From contig NZ_PGVH01000043.1 in assembly GCF_004168585.1 (NCBI RefSeq), positions 615,248-679,247 on the forward strand: a DNA stretch of 64,000 nucleotides, read 5' to 3'. The position numbers and the translations under genes were made by a program. Positions within the stretch are counted from its first letter, which is position 1, and each line of letters starts with the position of its first letter. This document shows positions 1 to 9,040 of the stretch, piece by piece. The notes under the pieces are model-generated. The model saw nothing but the letters and a program-made list of their open reading frames with translations. It was not told the origin of the DNA and did not search any database. The stretch comes from Shewanella sp. OPT22 (GTDB lineage: Bacteria > Pseudomonadota > Gammaproteobacteria > Enterobacterales > Shewanellaceae).

Positions 1-2
1 CA

Positions 3-347
3 GATCCAAGTATGCTTGCATCATTACCTGAATATTTACCGGTTGCGTTATTCGGTAATGTTCGATTCCCAGAGCAAGTTCATCAAAAATGGAAATCATG
101 GCTTGCCGACAACACATTACCAACTTGGGATGAGTTTAAGGTAAGTATTGCTTTTAACAACGAAGATATCCCTTTAGTTAAAGCTGCTAAAGAGCAGTCA
201 CTGACACTACTTATTCAAAGTTGTGCTGTGTTATTTATGCTAATGATCGATGATACTGTTTCTCAAACAGATGAGTCTGATTTTGATGAATATGAGAATG
301 AGTCTGACGATTATTCTGACCAATACGATACAAACGAGGATTATTAA
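3..347 (+). CDS. Hypothetical protein, 3' end only (left edge)
   Basis: The reading frame is open to the window edge, so the first in-frame ATG at 12 is probably internal and the gene starts outside. The visible 114 or so residues include a hydrophobic stretch (around LLIQSCAVLFMLM) and end in a very acidic tail of about 30 residues rich in Asp, Glu, Ser and Tyr. I recognise no domain. The stop codon TAA overlaps the next ATG by one base (TAATG), so it is translationally coupled to the following gene and belongs to a three-gene operon. Confidence 0.6.
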   Translation, partial: DPSMLASLPEYLPVALFGNVRFPEQVHQKWKSWLADNTLPTWDEFKVSIAFNNEDIPLVKAAKEQSLTLLIQSCAVLFMLMIDDTVSQTDESDFDEYENESDDYSDQYDTNEDY

Positions 348-1105
348 TGAACAGCCTGATAGAACTAACAGCTGAAGAAATTAAACAACTCGCTGACGTA
401 GAGCCAAAAGAAGCCAGTAAAAAGTTTGAGTTGGTCGCAAATACCATGAATGACGAACAGCTTGTTGAAGTCATTGAACAAATGGATATTGTGACACTGA
501 CTCAGATAAACAGTGAACATGATATTTCTTGCCCTTCAATTATGTCTGAGTTGATGACTCCTGAACAAATCAGAGATATCGTTTGTCAGCAGCCTTTGTA
601 TTGGGAAGAAAAAATCAAAGCTAATGCTGACGAACTTGCAACACAAACCTTTGATTTCTTAACCTATTTGATTCGTGCGCAACCAAATACTGAAAAGCAA
701 ACCGCTATTTTAGAATGTTTAGCTGAAGAGCCTGCAGCTTTATTTTATTTGTCGATTCCATTTATTGAGCTGATTCTAGCCCCTCAAGAAGGCGATCTAT
801 CAAACAACATCGCAGATGTATTTGATGATGAAGATGATGGAACCACTGTTGGATACACTGACAGAACAGAGAGCGAAGAAGCACTCAGCCTAGAAATTGA
901 TGATCCGAAAAGCTTACTTGCATTGATTAAAGGGCTAGCTCCAGACGTTGAAAAAGCCATCAAAAGCCTATTACGCAATCAGTCTTCAAACTGGCAAGTC
1001 GTCATTGGTAAGTTCGTTTCAGAAGTGGTTACTCAAGCCAAAGAGAAGAATGAAGAGCAAGACGAATTCTCAGAAGTTGATGACATGTTCAGTTTTCTTG
1101 ACTAA
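347..1105 (+). CDS. Hypothetical acidic protein, second gene of a three-gene operon
   Basis: Encodes 252 residues with no recognised motif. The sequence is predicted helical and strongly acidic, with Asp/Glu-rich patches near residues 160-180 and at the C-terminus (ending EVDDMFSFLD). No signal peptide is visible. Its ATG overlaps the stop of the upstream gene by one base and the next gene follows after 10 bases, so the three products are probably made together and may form a complex. That last point is inference. Function unknown. Confidence 0.65.
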   Translation: MNSLIELTAEEIKQLADVEPKEASKKFELVANTMNDEQLVEVIEQMDIVTLTQINSEHDISCPSIMSELMTPEQIRDIVCQQPLYWEEKIKANADELATQTFDFLTYLIRAQPNTEKQTAILECLAEEPAALFYLSIPFIELILAPQEGDLSNNIADVFDDEDDGTTVGYTDRTESEEALSLEIDDPKSLLALIKGLAPDVEKAIKSLLRNQSSNWQVVIGKFVSEVVTQAKEKNEEQDEFSEVDDMFSFLD

Positions 1106-1115
1106 GAGGTCATAA

Positions 1116-2015
1116 ATGCAAATTGTATTACGTGATCCGAATCAGGGTCCTTTTCTTCTTAAAACACTGAGATTTGCTGCTGAAGAGCAAATTTTATCTG
1201 AAACCGAACTCACAGATATCAAGAAGAAAGCCATTTTGATGAGTTTGAAGTTGGCAGATAAGTTCTATAACAAGTACAAAATGCACTTGTTAGAGCAAGC
1301 TGCTCAAGATGTTATAGGCGTTGCGAGCCTGGGACTGATGGCACTAGCCAATCAAGACCAAGTAAAAGCAATTTTATTGCTCAAAAAAACTGATGGACTC
1401 GTGAAGTCATTTCAAAAAGGCTGGACGATGCTTGCAACGGTGAGCAAGTATAAGTTAATCAATATCAAGTCAGTTTATGGTGAAGTTGAACAACGCTTAC
1501 TTGAAACCATTTCTTGCCCTGCAGATCATGATGAATGGACGGGCTGGGACATTTATCAAGATGCTTTGAAAGAACATCATAAAGAGCAAGCTGCTGAAGC
1601 GGTCAAAAGCTTATTTTTCTTTAACCCAATTTATGACCCTATAGAATGTCTAAGTATCGAAGAAATGTTTGCTGAAGCAATCGTTTATCGAGTGCTTTGC
1701 GGTGGGCAAGCAAAAGTCAAAAAAGGTCTTAAGAAGAGATTACCTGAAATTGAATTTGAATCGGTTTGGTTAACAGAAGATTTTATTAAAGAATTGATTG
1801 AAAGAAACCTTGAAACCTTACCAGAACAACTTCAAGAAACCATTCGTGCCGACTTGAATCGCCACTTTGCCAGATCAATTATAAACACAATCAAATTTGC
1901 TCAGAAGTATAGAGATGAAATGATTAAAGGTGCAACGCCTGAAAAGCTTGAGCGAATAGAGCATAAACAAGGTATGGTTGGATTGATTGGTTGGCCTATT
2001 GATCCCTTTCTATAA
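1116..2015 (+). CDS. Hypothetical helical protein, third gene of the operon
   Basis: A 299-residue, mostly helical protein. An AGAGG ribosome binding site lies about 6 bases before the ATG, supporting the start. A small-residue hydrophobic stretch (residues about 65-80, VIGVASLGLMALA) could be buried or membrane-associated, but there is no typical signal peptide. I do not recognise the family. It is the last gene of the operon and is followed by a strong bidirectional terminator shared with fadE. Confidence 0.65.
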   Translation: MQIVLRDPNQGPFLLKTLRFAAEEQILSETELTDIKKKAILMSLKLADKFYNKYKMHLLEQAAQDVIGVASLGLMALANQDQVKAILLLKKTDGLVKSFQKGWTMLATVSKYKLINIKSVYGEVEQRLLETISCPADHDEWTGWDIYQDALKEHHKEQAAEAVKSLFFFNPIYDPIECLSIEEMFAEAIVYRVLCGGQAKVKKGLKKRLPEIEFESVWLTEDFIKELIERNLETLPEQLQETIRADLNRHFARSIINTIKFAQKYRDEMIKGATPEKLERIEHKQGMVGLIGWPIDPFL

Positions 2016-2052
2016 TCTATAACCAACGCAATTATCATACTTTACCGCACAT

Positions 2053-2083
2053 AAAAAATCCGATATTAAATATCGGATTTTTT
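2053..2083. terminator. Bidirectional intrinsic terminator
   Basis: Inverted repeat with core CCGATAT-TAA-ATATCGG, flanked by an A-run on the left and a T-run on the right, so a U-tract follows the hairpin on either strand. It ends the + strand operon at 2015 and the - strand fadE at 2108. Confidence 0.9.
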
Positions 2084-2107
2084 GTGTCTCTAAATTTTAA
2101 TTATACT

Positions 2108-4384
2108 TTATAGTTTCTTAAAATCATTGACATTTATCGCAGCTAAACGCAATTCATCAGCCTGTTTAAGTTGCTCATATTCATCTTGATTGATGACCTC
2201 ATTTTCGAGAGCCATATCAAACAACGTCATACCTTTCAGTTTACGTTTAACTTTGCCTTCTTTTTGAGCCTCTGTAATTTTCTTAAACAGATGGCGACAT
2301 TCATATTGTGCTAAAAATGCATTTTCGACTTCAGCTACACCACCATTATCGCCCTCATAACTTGTACTTAAGAACGTGATTCGCTCTCTAGCAGGGCTTG
2401 GCTGTTGCATTGCCGTTGCCAAACTTGACGCTAAATTATCAGATGGCATTTTAAAACGATTTCCGAGTGGGAAAATCACCGCTCTTAATGCCCAAGCAAC
2501 TGGCTTATTAGGGAAGTTACGAATCGCATCTTGCATCGCTTTAGCAGCCAAGTGCAAACGCTCTTGCATCACATAATGCACAATCGGTAAATCATCTTGT
2601 TGATGACCGTTATCTTCGAACATTTTGAGCGTGGCAGAGCCTAAATATAATTGACTTAACACATCACCAAGACGTGCAGACAGCATTTCCTTGCGCTTTA
2701 AATCTCCACCCAGAATCAACATCGCAACGTCAGTAACAAAAGCTAAAGCCGCTGACATACGAGTCATATCTTTATAATACTGCTGAGTTTCACCCGCTAC
2801 AGGGCTAGAGGCTAATCGACTCCCAGTCAACGCATGACCAAAAGCGGAACCCGCATTTCGAAGTGCATAGCCAATATGACCCATCAATAATTTATCGAAA
2901 CGGTCTAATGCAGCAGACTTATCTTCCATCATCGCCGTTTCCATTTCTGGAATGACGTACGGGTGACAACGAGTTGCACCTTGACCAAAAATCATCAAAG
3001 AACGTGTAAGAATGTTTGCACCTTCAACCGTAATGGAGATAGGCAGTCCCATATAACCATGACCTAGATAGTTTTTCGGTCCAAGCTGAATACTCTTACC
3101 TGATTGGATGTCCATCGCATCATTTACAACTTTACGGCCAAGTTCAGTCATATGATATTTTGCAATCGCCGTTACCACCGATGGTTTAACCTTTAAATCA
3201 ATACCCGTAGTCGTTAATCGTCTTGCGGCTTCGAGTTGGTAAGTGTTTGCGATGATTTTTGCTAACGCTTCTTGCACTCCTTCAAAGCGGCCAATAGATA
3301 GACCAAACTGCTTACGCACATAACTGTAGGCAGTTGACGTTTTAGTAGTTAAGTGCCCCGATGCTGTTGCAAGTGCTGGCAGCGAAATACCGCGACCCGC
3401 TGACAAACATTCAACCAACATTCTCCAACCACGACCAGCGTATTGTGGTCCACCAATTATCCAATCCAGTGGAATGAATACATCCTTACCATGCGTCGTA
3501 CCATTCATAAATGCCAGACCCATTGGATCATGACGATCACCAATCTCAACGCCTTTATGACTTGTCGGAATTAATGCACATGTAATACCTAATTCTTTCG
3601 TGTCACCCAGTAACTTGTCAGGATCACGCATTTGGAAGGCTAAACCTAAAACAGTGGCGACGGGTGCGAGTGTGATATAACGTTTATTCCAAGTTAAAGA
3701 TAAACCAAGAACTTCTTCACCTTCGAACTCACGTCGACAAACGATACCAACATCAGGAATACTTCCTGCATCACTACCAGCTTCGGGGCCTGTAAGAGCA
3801 AAACATGGAATTTCGCTGCCTTTAGCTAAGCGTGGTAACCAATGGTTACGCTGCTCATTAGTACCATAGTGAGTTAATAATTCCCCTGGACCAAGAGAGT
3901 TAGGTACCATAACGGTAACTGCAGCACTTACACTTCTTGTTGCTAACATAGATACGATTGTGGAGTTAGCATAGGCCGAAAACTCTTTCCCCCCATATTT
4001 TTTAGGTATAATGAGTGCGAAGAAGCCTTCTTTTTTGAAGTAATTCCAAAGTTCTGGCGGCAAATCACGACGTTTTTGAACAATATCGTAATCGTCCATC
4101 ATGCTAATGGCCGTCTTTACCTGATTATCAATAAATTCTTTTTCTTCTGAATTTAATTGTGGACGTCCATAATTATGTAACGTGTTCCAATCAGGCTTAC
4201 CTCTAAAGAGTTCACCTTCCCACCATACATCGCCCGCTTCCATTGCTTCTTTTTCTGTGTCAGATAAAGGTGGAAGTACTTTCTTAAAGAAACTGAAAGC
4301 TGGTCGCGTGACCAACTTCATCCGCAAATTTCTAACGCCGAAGATAACGGCGATGATTACAATTAGCAGTACTACAATAGTCAT
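2108..4384 (-). CDS. fadE: Acyl-CoA dehydrogenase FadE
   Basis: First oxidative step of fatty-acid beta-oxidation: acyl-CoA to trans-2-enoyl-CoA, FAD-dependent, probably membrane-associated. The 758-residue protein has an N-terminal hydrophobic helix (residues 1-20), an acyl-CoA dehydrogenase N-terminal domain, the FAD/substrate motif LTGPEAGSDAG at about residues 198-208, the middle and C-terminal dehydrogenase domains, and the extra C-terminal region typical of the long gammaproteobacterial FadE type (E. coli FadE is about 814 residues). It lies only 18 bases downstream of the TetR regulator gene and is very likely cotranscribed with it from the PsrA-controlled promoter. The assignment is firm. 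Confidence 0.93.
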   Translation of the reverse strand: MTIVVLLIVIIAVIFGVRNLRMKLVTRPAFSFFKKVLPPLSDTEKEAMEAGDVWWEGELFRGKPDWNTLHNYGRPQLNSEEKEFIDNQVKTAISMMDDYDIVQKRRDLPPELWNYFKKEGFFALIIPKKYGGKEFSAYANSTIVSMLATRSVSAAVTVMVPNSLGPGELLTHYGTNEQRNHWLPRLAKGSEIPCFALTGPEAGSDAGSIPDVGIVCRREFEGEEVLGLSLTWNKRYITLAPVATVLGLAFQMRDPDKLLGDTKELGITCALIPTSHKGVEIGDRHDPMGLAFMNGTTHGKDVFIPLDWIIGGPQYAGRGWRMLVECLSAGRGISLPALATASGHLTTKTSTAYSYVRKQFGLSIGRFEGVQEALAKIIANTYQLEAARRLTTTGIDLKVKPSVVTAIAKYHMTELGRKVVNDAMDIQSGKSIQLGPKNYLGHGYMGLPISITVEGANILTRSLMIFGQGATRCHPYVIPEMETAMMEDKSAALDRFDKLLMGHIGYALRNAGSAFGHALTGSRLASSPVAGETQQYYKDMTRMSAALAFVTDVAMLILGGDLKRKEMLSARLGDVLSQLYLGSATLKMFEDNGHQQDDLPIVHYVMQERLHLAAKAMQDAIRNFPNKPVAWALRAVIFPLGNRFKMPSDNLASSLATAMQQPSPARERITFLSTSYEGDNGGVAEVENAFLAQYECRHLFKKITEAQKEGKVKRKLKGMTLFDMALENEVINQDEYEQLKQADELRLAAINVNDFKKL

Positions 4385-4402
4385 AGCAAAACCTTTTGCC
4401 AG

Positions 4403-5041
4403 TTAGTTTATTTTAGCCACTGGAACTGATACACCAGCAGCCATGTAGGGAATCATTTTTCTTATCACAGCTTCAATATCATTCTTTTCATTAAAGTCCG
4501 ATTCTGCAATCTCTACTAATGCATCTGAAGACGCCATAGTGAAAACAACAGTACCTAATGTAAAGTGTAGTCTCCAAAACATCTCAGCGGCAGGAATATG
4601 AGGTGCACAAGCTTGGACAGCATGAACAAATTTCATCAAAGGCTCTTGATAATGTGTCGTGATAAACCAGCGTAAGTGACCTTGGCTTTCAAAATATCCT
4701 CTACCTAAAAGCTGAAGAAAATTACTGGTACCTTGTTCATGCAACTGATTCATATCAAGCAGAGGCTGAACTAAGCACGAAAAAACATCGTCAAGAGTAG
4801 AGTTTTGTTTATCTAAGCTTCCAATTGCTCGTGAAGCTGTTGGCATAAACAAGTCTAAATATCGTGCTAAAACAGCACGTATTAACTCTTTCTTTGAACC
4901 GAAGTGATAATTGACCGAAGCCAAGTTAACTTCTGCTTTGCTGGTGATAAGTCTTAAGGAAGTTTCAGAAAAACCACGCTCTGCAAACAGCTTTTCAGCC
5001 GCATTGAGAATTTTGGTTTTTGTGTCTTGTCTTGTTGCCAT
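4403..5041 (-). CDS. psrA: TetR-family fatty-acid-responsive regulator PsrA
   Basis: DNA-binding repressor of fatty-acid degradation genes. The N-terminal 60 residues form a TetR helix-turn-helix (TSLRLITSKAEVNLASVNYH, then FGSK) that closely matches the PsrA proteins of Pseudomonas and Shewanella as I recall them; the rest is the ligand-binding core. It lies directly upstream of fadE, and a palindrome of the PsrA type sits just before the start, so autoregulation and control of fadE are likely. The start is ambiguous: an upstream in-frame ATG at 5053 would add four residues (MGHG). I prefer MATRQD because PsrA proteins begin there. Which acyl-CoA it senses cannot be seen. Confidence 0.85.
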   Translation of the reverse strand: MATRQDTKTKILNAAEKLFAERGFSETSLRLITSKAEVNLASVNYHFGSKKELIRAVLARYLDLFMPTASRAIGSLDKQNSTLDDVFSCLVQPLLDMNQLHEQGTSNFLQLLGRGYFESQGHLRWFITTHYQEPLMKFVHAVQACAPHIPAAEMFWRLHFTLGTVVFTMASSDALVEIAESDFNEKNDIEAVIRKMIPYMAAGVSVPVAKIN

Positions 5042-5059
5042 TCCATGACCCATTCTTTA

Positions 5060-5079
5060 TTTTAAACACTCGTTTAAAA
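5060..5079. promoter_or_regulatory. PsrA-type operator upstream of psrA-fadE
   Basis: Perfect inverted repeat TTTTAAAC-ACTC-GTTTAAAA, 18 bases before the psrA start (5041). The known Pseudomonas PsrA site has the form (G/C)AAAC-N2-4-GTTTG/C, so arms and spacing fit. It would give autorepression and repression of cotranscribed fadE. Confidence 0.78.
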
Positions 5080-5233
5080 TTACTGCTTAAATCATCCAAA
5101 GTCAATCAAGATCACAATAATAAAATCAATCTCAGTGACTTGTTACTCAAATTTAAACTCATGCTACTACGATGCAAATTTGGTTAATTTTAGGTAAACT
5201 ACGCCCGTAAATTTAAACAGGAAGTCATAACTG

Positions 5234-7084
5234 ATGAAATTCTATAACCAGAGACCAGCAAAGTTGTCTCTTGTTATTGCATTAGCACTTGGTCTAAGTG
5301 CATGTGGTAATGAGCAAACAGCCCAAGCTGACACTAAAAAAGTAGATGCAAAGCCAACAGTAGCTGATGGTAAAGCCTTTATTAACGATGCAGAGCAACA
5401 ATTAGCCGATCTTTCTGTAGAAGCGAGCCGTGCTGAATGGATTTACAGTAACTTTATTACTGAAGATACTGCTGCACTAGCCGCTGCAGTAGGTGAAAAA
5501 TACACAGCAAATTCGGTTAAGTTCGCAACTGAATCAGCAAAATATGCAGGCCTACCATTAGGCGCTGTAGATGAGCGTAAATTAAATGCGTTAAGAACAA
5601 GCCTCGTACTACCAGCACCTCTAGATCCAAAAAAGAATGCTGAACTTGCGCAAATCAGTGCTGAACTGAATGGTATGTACGGCAAAGGTAAGTACTGCTT
5701 TCAAGATGGTAACTGCATGACGTTACCTGAATTATCAGCAATTATGGCTGAATCACGTGACCCAGCGAAACTTCTTGAAGTATGGAAAGGTTGGCGTGAA
5801 ATCTCAAAACCTATGCGTCCATTGTTTGAAAATGAAATCAAACTGGCTAATGAGGGTGCACAAGACCTAGGCTTTAAAGACCTTTCAGAATTATGGCGTA
5901 GCCAATACGACATGGAACCACAAGCATTCTCTGATGAATTAGATCGCTTATGGGGACAAGTCAAACCTTTATACGATTCATTGCACTGTTATGTTCGTGG
6001 CGAACTAAACGAAAAATATGGCGATGATGTTGTAGGCAAAACAGGGCCAATACCTGCTCACCTTCTTGGTAATATGTGGGCACAAAGCTGGGGCAATATT
6101 TACAATGAAGTTTCTCCAAAAAATGGTGACCCTGGTTATGACGTAACAAAGCTTCTTGCTGATAATAACTATGATGAAAAGAAAATGGTTAAACAGGCAG
6201 AAGGTTTCTTCACCTCTCTTGGCTTTGAACCATTACCAGAAACATTTTGGACTCGTTCTTTATTCACTCAGCCACAAGATCGTGATGTAGTTTGCCACGC
6301 TTCAGCATGGGACTTAGATAACCTTGATGATATTCGAATCAAGATGTGTATCCAAAAGACAGCAGAAGAATTCACTGTAATCCATCATGAATTAGGGCAC
6401 AACTTCTATCAGCGTGCCTATAAAAATCAACCACATATCTTCAAAGGCAGTGCAAACGATGGCTTCCATGAAGCGATTGGTGACACTATTGCGCTATCAA
6501 TTACACCTAAGTATTTGAAGCAAATTGGATTGCTAAACGAAGTTCCTGACGAGTCAAAAGATATTGGTCTCCTACTTCGTCAAGCTCTTGATAAAGTAGC
6601 ATTTATGCCTTTCGGCTTGATGATTGATCAGTGGCGTTGGAAAGTATTTAATGGCGAAATTAAGCCTTCTGAATACAACAAAGCTTGGTGGGAATTACGT
6701 CAAAAGTATCAAGGTGTACAAGCGCCTATTGCACGTAGTGAAGCTGACTTCGATCCAGGTGCGAAGTACCATGTTCCAGGCAACGTACCATATACCCGTT
6801 ATTTCTTAGCGCACATCTTACAATTCCAATTCCATAAAGCATTATGTGAAATTGCTGGTGATGAAGGTGCCGTTCACCGTTGTTCTATCTACGGTAGCAA
6901 AGAAGCTGGTGAGAAACTGAATACGATGCTAGAAATGGGTTCAAGTAAACCTTGGCCAGAAGCTCTTGAAGTCGTAACAGGCACTAAAGATATGGACGCA
7001 AAAGCCGTTCTTGATTACTTTGCACCATTGAAAATTTGGTTAGACGAGCAAAACAAAGCTCAAAACAACCAATGCGGATGGTAA
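5234..7084 (+). CDS. M2-family metallopeptidase, ACE-like dipeptidyl carboxypeptidase lipoprotein
   Basis: Zinc peptidase of the angiotensin-converting-enzyme family, which removes dipeptides from peptide C-termini. The 616-residue product starts with a signal peptide and lipobox LSAC (lipid-modified Cys24), so it is predicted to be anchored in the envelope. The HEXXH zinc motif is at residues 385-389 (context HHELGH), and the third ligand is probably Glu413 in FHEAIGD, the spacing expected for M2. Length matches bacterial single-domain ACE homologues. It is a single gene with its own terminator. Substrates are unknown; nutritional peptide breakdown is the usual guess. Confidence 0.92.
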   Translation: MKFYNQRPAKLSLVIALALGLSACGNEQTAQADTKKVDAKPTVADGKAFINDAEQQLADLSVEASRAEWIYSNFITEDTAALAAAVGEKYTANSVKFATESAKYAGLPLGAVDERKLNALRTSLVLPAPLDPKKNAELAQISAELNGMYGKGKYCFQDGNCMTLPELSAIMAESRDPAKLLEVWKGWREISKPMRPLFENEIKLANEGAQDLGFKDLSELWRSQYDMEPQAFSDELDRLWGQVKPLYDSLHCYVRGELNEKYGDDVVGKTGPIPAHLLGNMWAQSWGNIYNEVSPKNGDPGYDVTKLLADNNYDEKKMVKQAEGFFTSLGFEPLPETFWTRSLFTQPQDRDVVCHASAWDLDNLDDIRIKMCIQKTAEEFTVIHHELGHNFYQRAYKNQPHIFKGSANDGFHEAIGDTIALSITPKYLKQIGLLNEVPDESKDIGLLLRQALDKVAFMPFGLMIDQWRWKVFNGEIKPSEYNKAWWELRQKYQGVQAPIARSEADFDPGAKYHVPGNVPYTRYFLAHILQFQFHKALCEIAGDEGAVHRCSIYGSKEAGEKLNTMLEMGSSKPWPEALEVVTGTKDMDAKAVLDYFAPLKIWLDEQNKAQNNQCGW

Positions 7085-7103
7085 TAAAGCAGTAATGTAA
7101 GCC

Positions 7104-7136
7104 CATAAGCCCACCTCCGTGGGCTTATGTTTTTTT
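7104..7136 (+). terminator. Intrinsic terminator after the M2 peptidase
   Basis: 11-bp perfect stem CATAAGCCCAC / GTGGGCTTATG with a CTCC loop, followed by seven T residues, 19 bases after the stop codon. Confidence 0.95.
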
Positions 7137-7225
7137 AGTCTGACACACTTTGTAAATATTAATTTCTATTGCAAAGCGGCAGTTTGGCTTATAGTGATTC
7201 TAATTTCGATTTTCAAAGATTATCT

Positions 7226-7780
7226 ATGCGTTTTTTTCTTGTTTTTATTAGTCTTTTTATCATACCAAGCATTGGTTATGCTCACGACAAAAGTGAAATA
7301 AATGAAAAGCTCAATGCCACTTACAGCCATTTTATTAATGCATTCAAACAGCTTAATGCAGACTTGATTCAGCCTGTATATAACAAAAATGCGATTTACA
7401 TCCCAGAGCAAAAAAGTGATGACTTAATTATAGGCTCAGAAGACATCGACTTAATTTATCAACGTTTCTTTAATCGCATTAAGCATAAAAATGCAAAAGT
7501 AAGCGTTGGTTTTAGAATCATTAGTCGTGATATTTCTTCCGATAGAGCTACCGATATTGGCTACTATTTAATACGGTTTATCCCAGCCGACCATACCGAA
7601 CAACCGATTTCAGAGTTCTCTGGTAAATTTTTAGTTATCAGTAAACCGACGAAAAATGGCGACTGGCAGTGGGTCACTGAAATGAATAATAAGGCCAAAC
7701 CTACATTTTATTTTGGTGCAGATTCTAAACCTGGGTTATTTTATACTGATACAAAACCTTTAAAACTGATCAAGAAATGA
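7226..7780 (+). CDS. Secreted NTF2/SnoaL-like protein
   Basis: 184 residues with a clear signal peptide (MRFFLVFISLF... ending near IGYAHD). The mature part has the pattern of an NTF2-like cone fold: an N-terminal helix (YSHFINAFKQLNADLIQPVY), a central helix around the DLIYQRFF segment, then beta strands. Such proteins often carry no conserved catalytic residues, so enzyme or binding role is open. I chose ATG 7226 over an upstream start at 7169 because the signal peptide begins exactly there. It overlaps the ychJ start by four bases (ATGA), so the two are translationally coupled. Confidence 0.75.
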   Translation: MRFFLVFISLFIIPSIGYAHDKSEINEKLNATYSHFINAFKQLNADLIQPVYNKNAIYIPEQKSDDLIIGSEDIDLIYQRFFNRIKHKNAKVSVGFRIISRDISSDRATDIGYYLIRFIPADHTEQPISEFSGKFLVISKPTKNGDWQWVTEMNNKAKPTFYFGADSKPGLFYTDTKPLKLIKK

Positions 7781-8241
7781 CAAAGCCAACACTTTGCCCA
7801 TGTGGTTCTGCAAATGAATATCAGAACTGCTGTCAGCCTCTTCATTTGAAGAAAGCTGTAGCCCAAACACCTGAACAACTCATGCGTTCCCGTTACACCG
7901 CTTTCGCCTTAAAAGAATTTCAGTATCTAATGGATACCCATGCTGAAGATTTTTGGCAAGCTAGATGCGTAGAAGAACTTTCTAAACCTCCTCACCCTGA
8001 GTGGATTGGTTTAAATGTCATTAACTCATCAGAATCTCAAAACACGGGTATAGTAACGTTTATCGCTTGGTACAAAGCTGATGGACAGCTCGATGCGATT
8101 CATGAACAGTCTAATTTTCAAAAAAGAGACGGACTGTGGTATTACACTGATGGTGAGCATTTAAAAGTACCCTCCCCTAAGCGCAATGATTCATGCATAT
8201 GCAATAGCGGAAAGAAATTTAAGAAATGTTGTGGGGCTTAA
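7777..8241 (+). CDS. ychJ: YchJ family SEC-C motif protein (UPF0225)
   Basis: A 154-residue protein with a zinc-binding SEC-C type cluster at each end: CPCGSANEYQNCC near residues 7-20 and CICNSGKKFKKCC at the C-terminus. Between them is an NTF2-like domain. This two-cluster layout and the length match E. coli YchJ. Function of the family is not established; SEC-C motifs bind zinc and often contact proteins such as SecB or the ribosome. It sits between a secreted NTF2-like gene (4-base overlap) and an SDR gene (3-base gap). Confidence 0.9.
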   Translation: MTKPTLCPCGSANEYQNCCQPLHLKKAVAQTPEQLMRSRYTAFALKEFQYLMDTHAEDFWQARCVEELSKPPHPEWIGLNVINSSESQNTGIVTFIAWYKADGQLDAIHEQSNFQKRDGLWYYTDGEHLKVPSPKRNDSCICNSGKKFKKCCGA

Positions 8242-8244
8242 AAT

Positions 8245-8979
8245 ATGAATACGAAGAATAAAGTGTGCTTGGTAACAGGTGGTAGCTCTGGTATCGGAGA
8301 AGCCATTTGTAAGCTTTTCCAAGAAAATAATTATTTAGTTTTGAACTTAGACATAAAACCAGGTGAATTTGGCGACTACCACCATTGTGATATGTCTAAA
8401 TTTGATGAAGTTACTCGATGTGTTGAACAGTTAACAAATAAATACAATATCGATACCGTTATTTTGAATGCTGGCAAGCATATGTCTGCCACTATTGAGA
8501 GTACTTCTGAAGCTGATTTTGATGCATTGTTCTCCCTAAATGTAAAAGGTGCAATTGCAACGATTAAGGCCGTATTGCCCAATATGAAAGCTCAAAATTA
8601 TGGCAATATTCTTTTGATATCGTCAGAACAAGCTTTAGTAGCCAAAAACAATTCTTTTGCGTACAACCTAACTAAAACTGCGCTCGCATCGATTGCAAAA
8701 ACCACAGCTCTGGATTATGCCCAATTTGGCATTCGTGCCAACGCTATTTGTCCTGGCACAATAGAGACCCCACTCTACCATTCAGCGATTGATCGATATT
8801 GTAATGAATCAAAAGCAAACAAAGGTGATATTCATAAAGAAGAAGCAGCTTTGCAACCTGTAAATCGCCTTGGTCAACCTGAGGAAGTTGCAGAATATGC
8901 ACTATTCCTGTCCTCGGATAAAGCCAAGTTCATTACTGGTAGTCTTCAAGTCATTGATGGTGGCTATACAACTAGATAG
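8245..8979 (+). CDS. Short-chain dehydrogenase/reductase (SDR)
   Basis: NAD(P)-dependent oxidoreductase of classical SDR type, 244 residues. Visible motifs: the dinucleotide-binding TGGSSGIG at residues 11-18, NAG at 75-77, the catalytic Ser at 126/127, and the Y-x3-K pair Tyr140/Lys144 (context YNLTK). A second NAD contact PGTIET follows. An acidic Asp after beta-2 (LNLDIK) hints at NAD(H) preference. Substrate is unknown. It is the last gene of the NTF2-like/ychJ/SDR operon. Confidence 0.85.
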   Translation: MNTKNKVCLVTGGSSGIGEAICKLFQENNYLVLNLDIKPGEFGDYHHCDMSKFDEVTRCVEQLTNKYNIDTVILNAGKHMSATIESTSEADFDALFSLNVKGAIATIKAVLPNMKAQNYGNILLISSEQALVAKNNSFAYNLTKTALASIAKTTALDYAQFGIRANAICPGTIETPLYHSAIDRYCNESKANKGDIHKEEAALQPVNRLGQPEEVAEYALFLSSDKAKFITGSLQVIDGGYTTR

Positions 8980-9001
8980 CCTAAATTTGTGGAAATTACT
9001 T

Positions 9002-9040
9002 TAAAAAGACCTTGTCATTACATGCTTAAATGCAAGGTCT
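9002..9040 (-). terminator. Terminator of the GGDEF-EAL gene
   Basis: AGACCTTG-(T)-CATT pairs with AATG-CAAGGTCT, giving a 12-bp stem with one bulged T. On the - strand it is followed by a short T-run (TCTTTTTAAAG). It overlaps the last codons of the - strand gene; the convergent SDR operon may use the same hairpin, though no T-run follows on the + strand. Confidence 0.6.

Noticed and set aside
7169-7225. N-terminal extension of the NTF2-like protein
   Set aside because: The signal peptide starts at 7226; the extension lacks a ribosome binding site.
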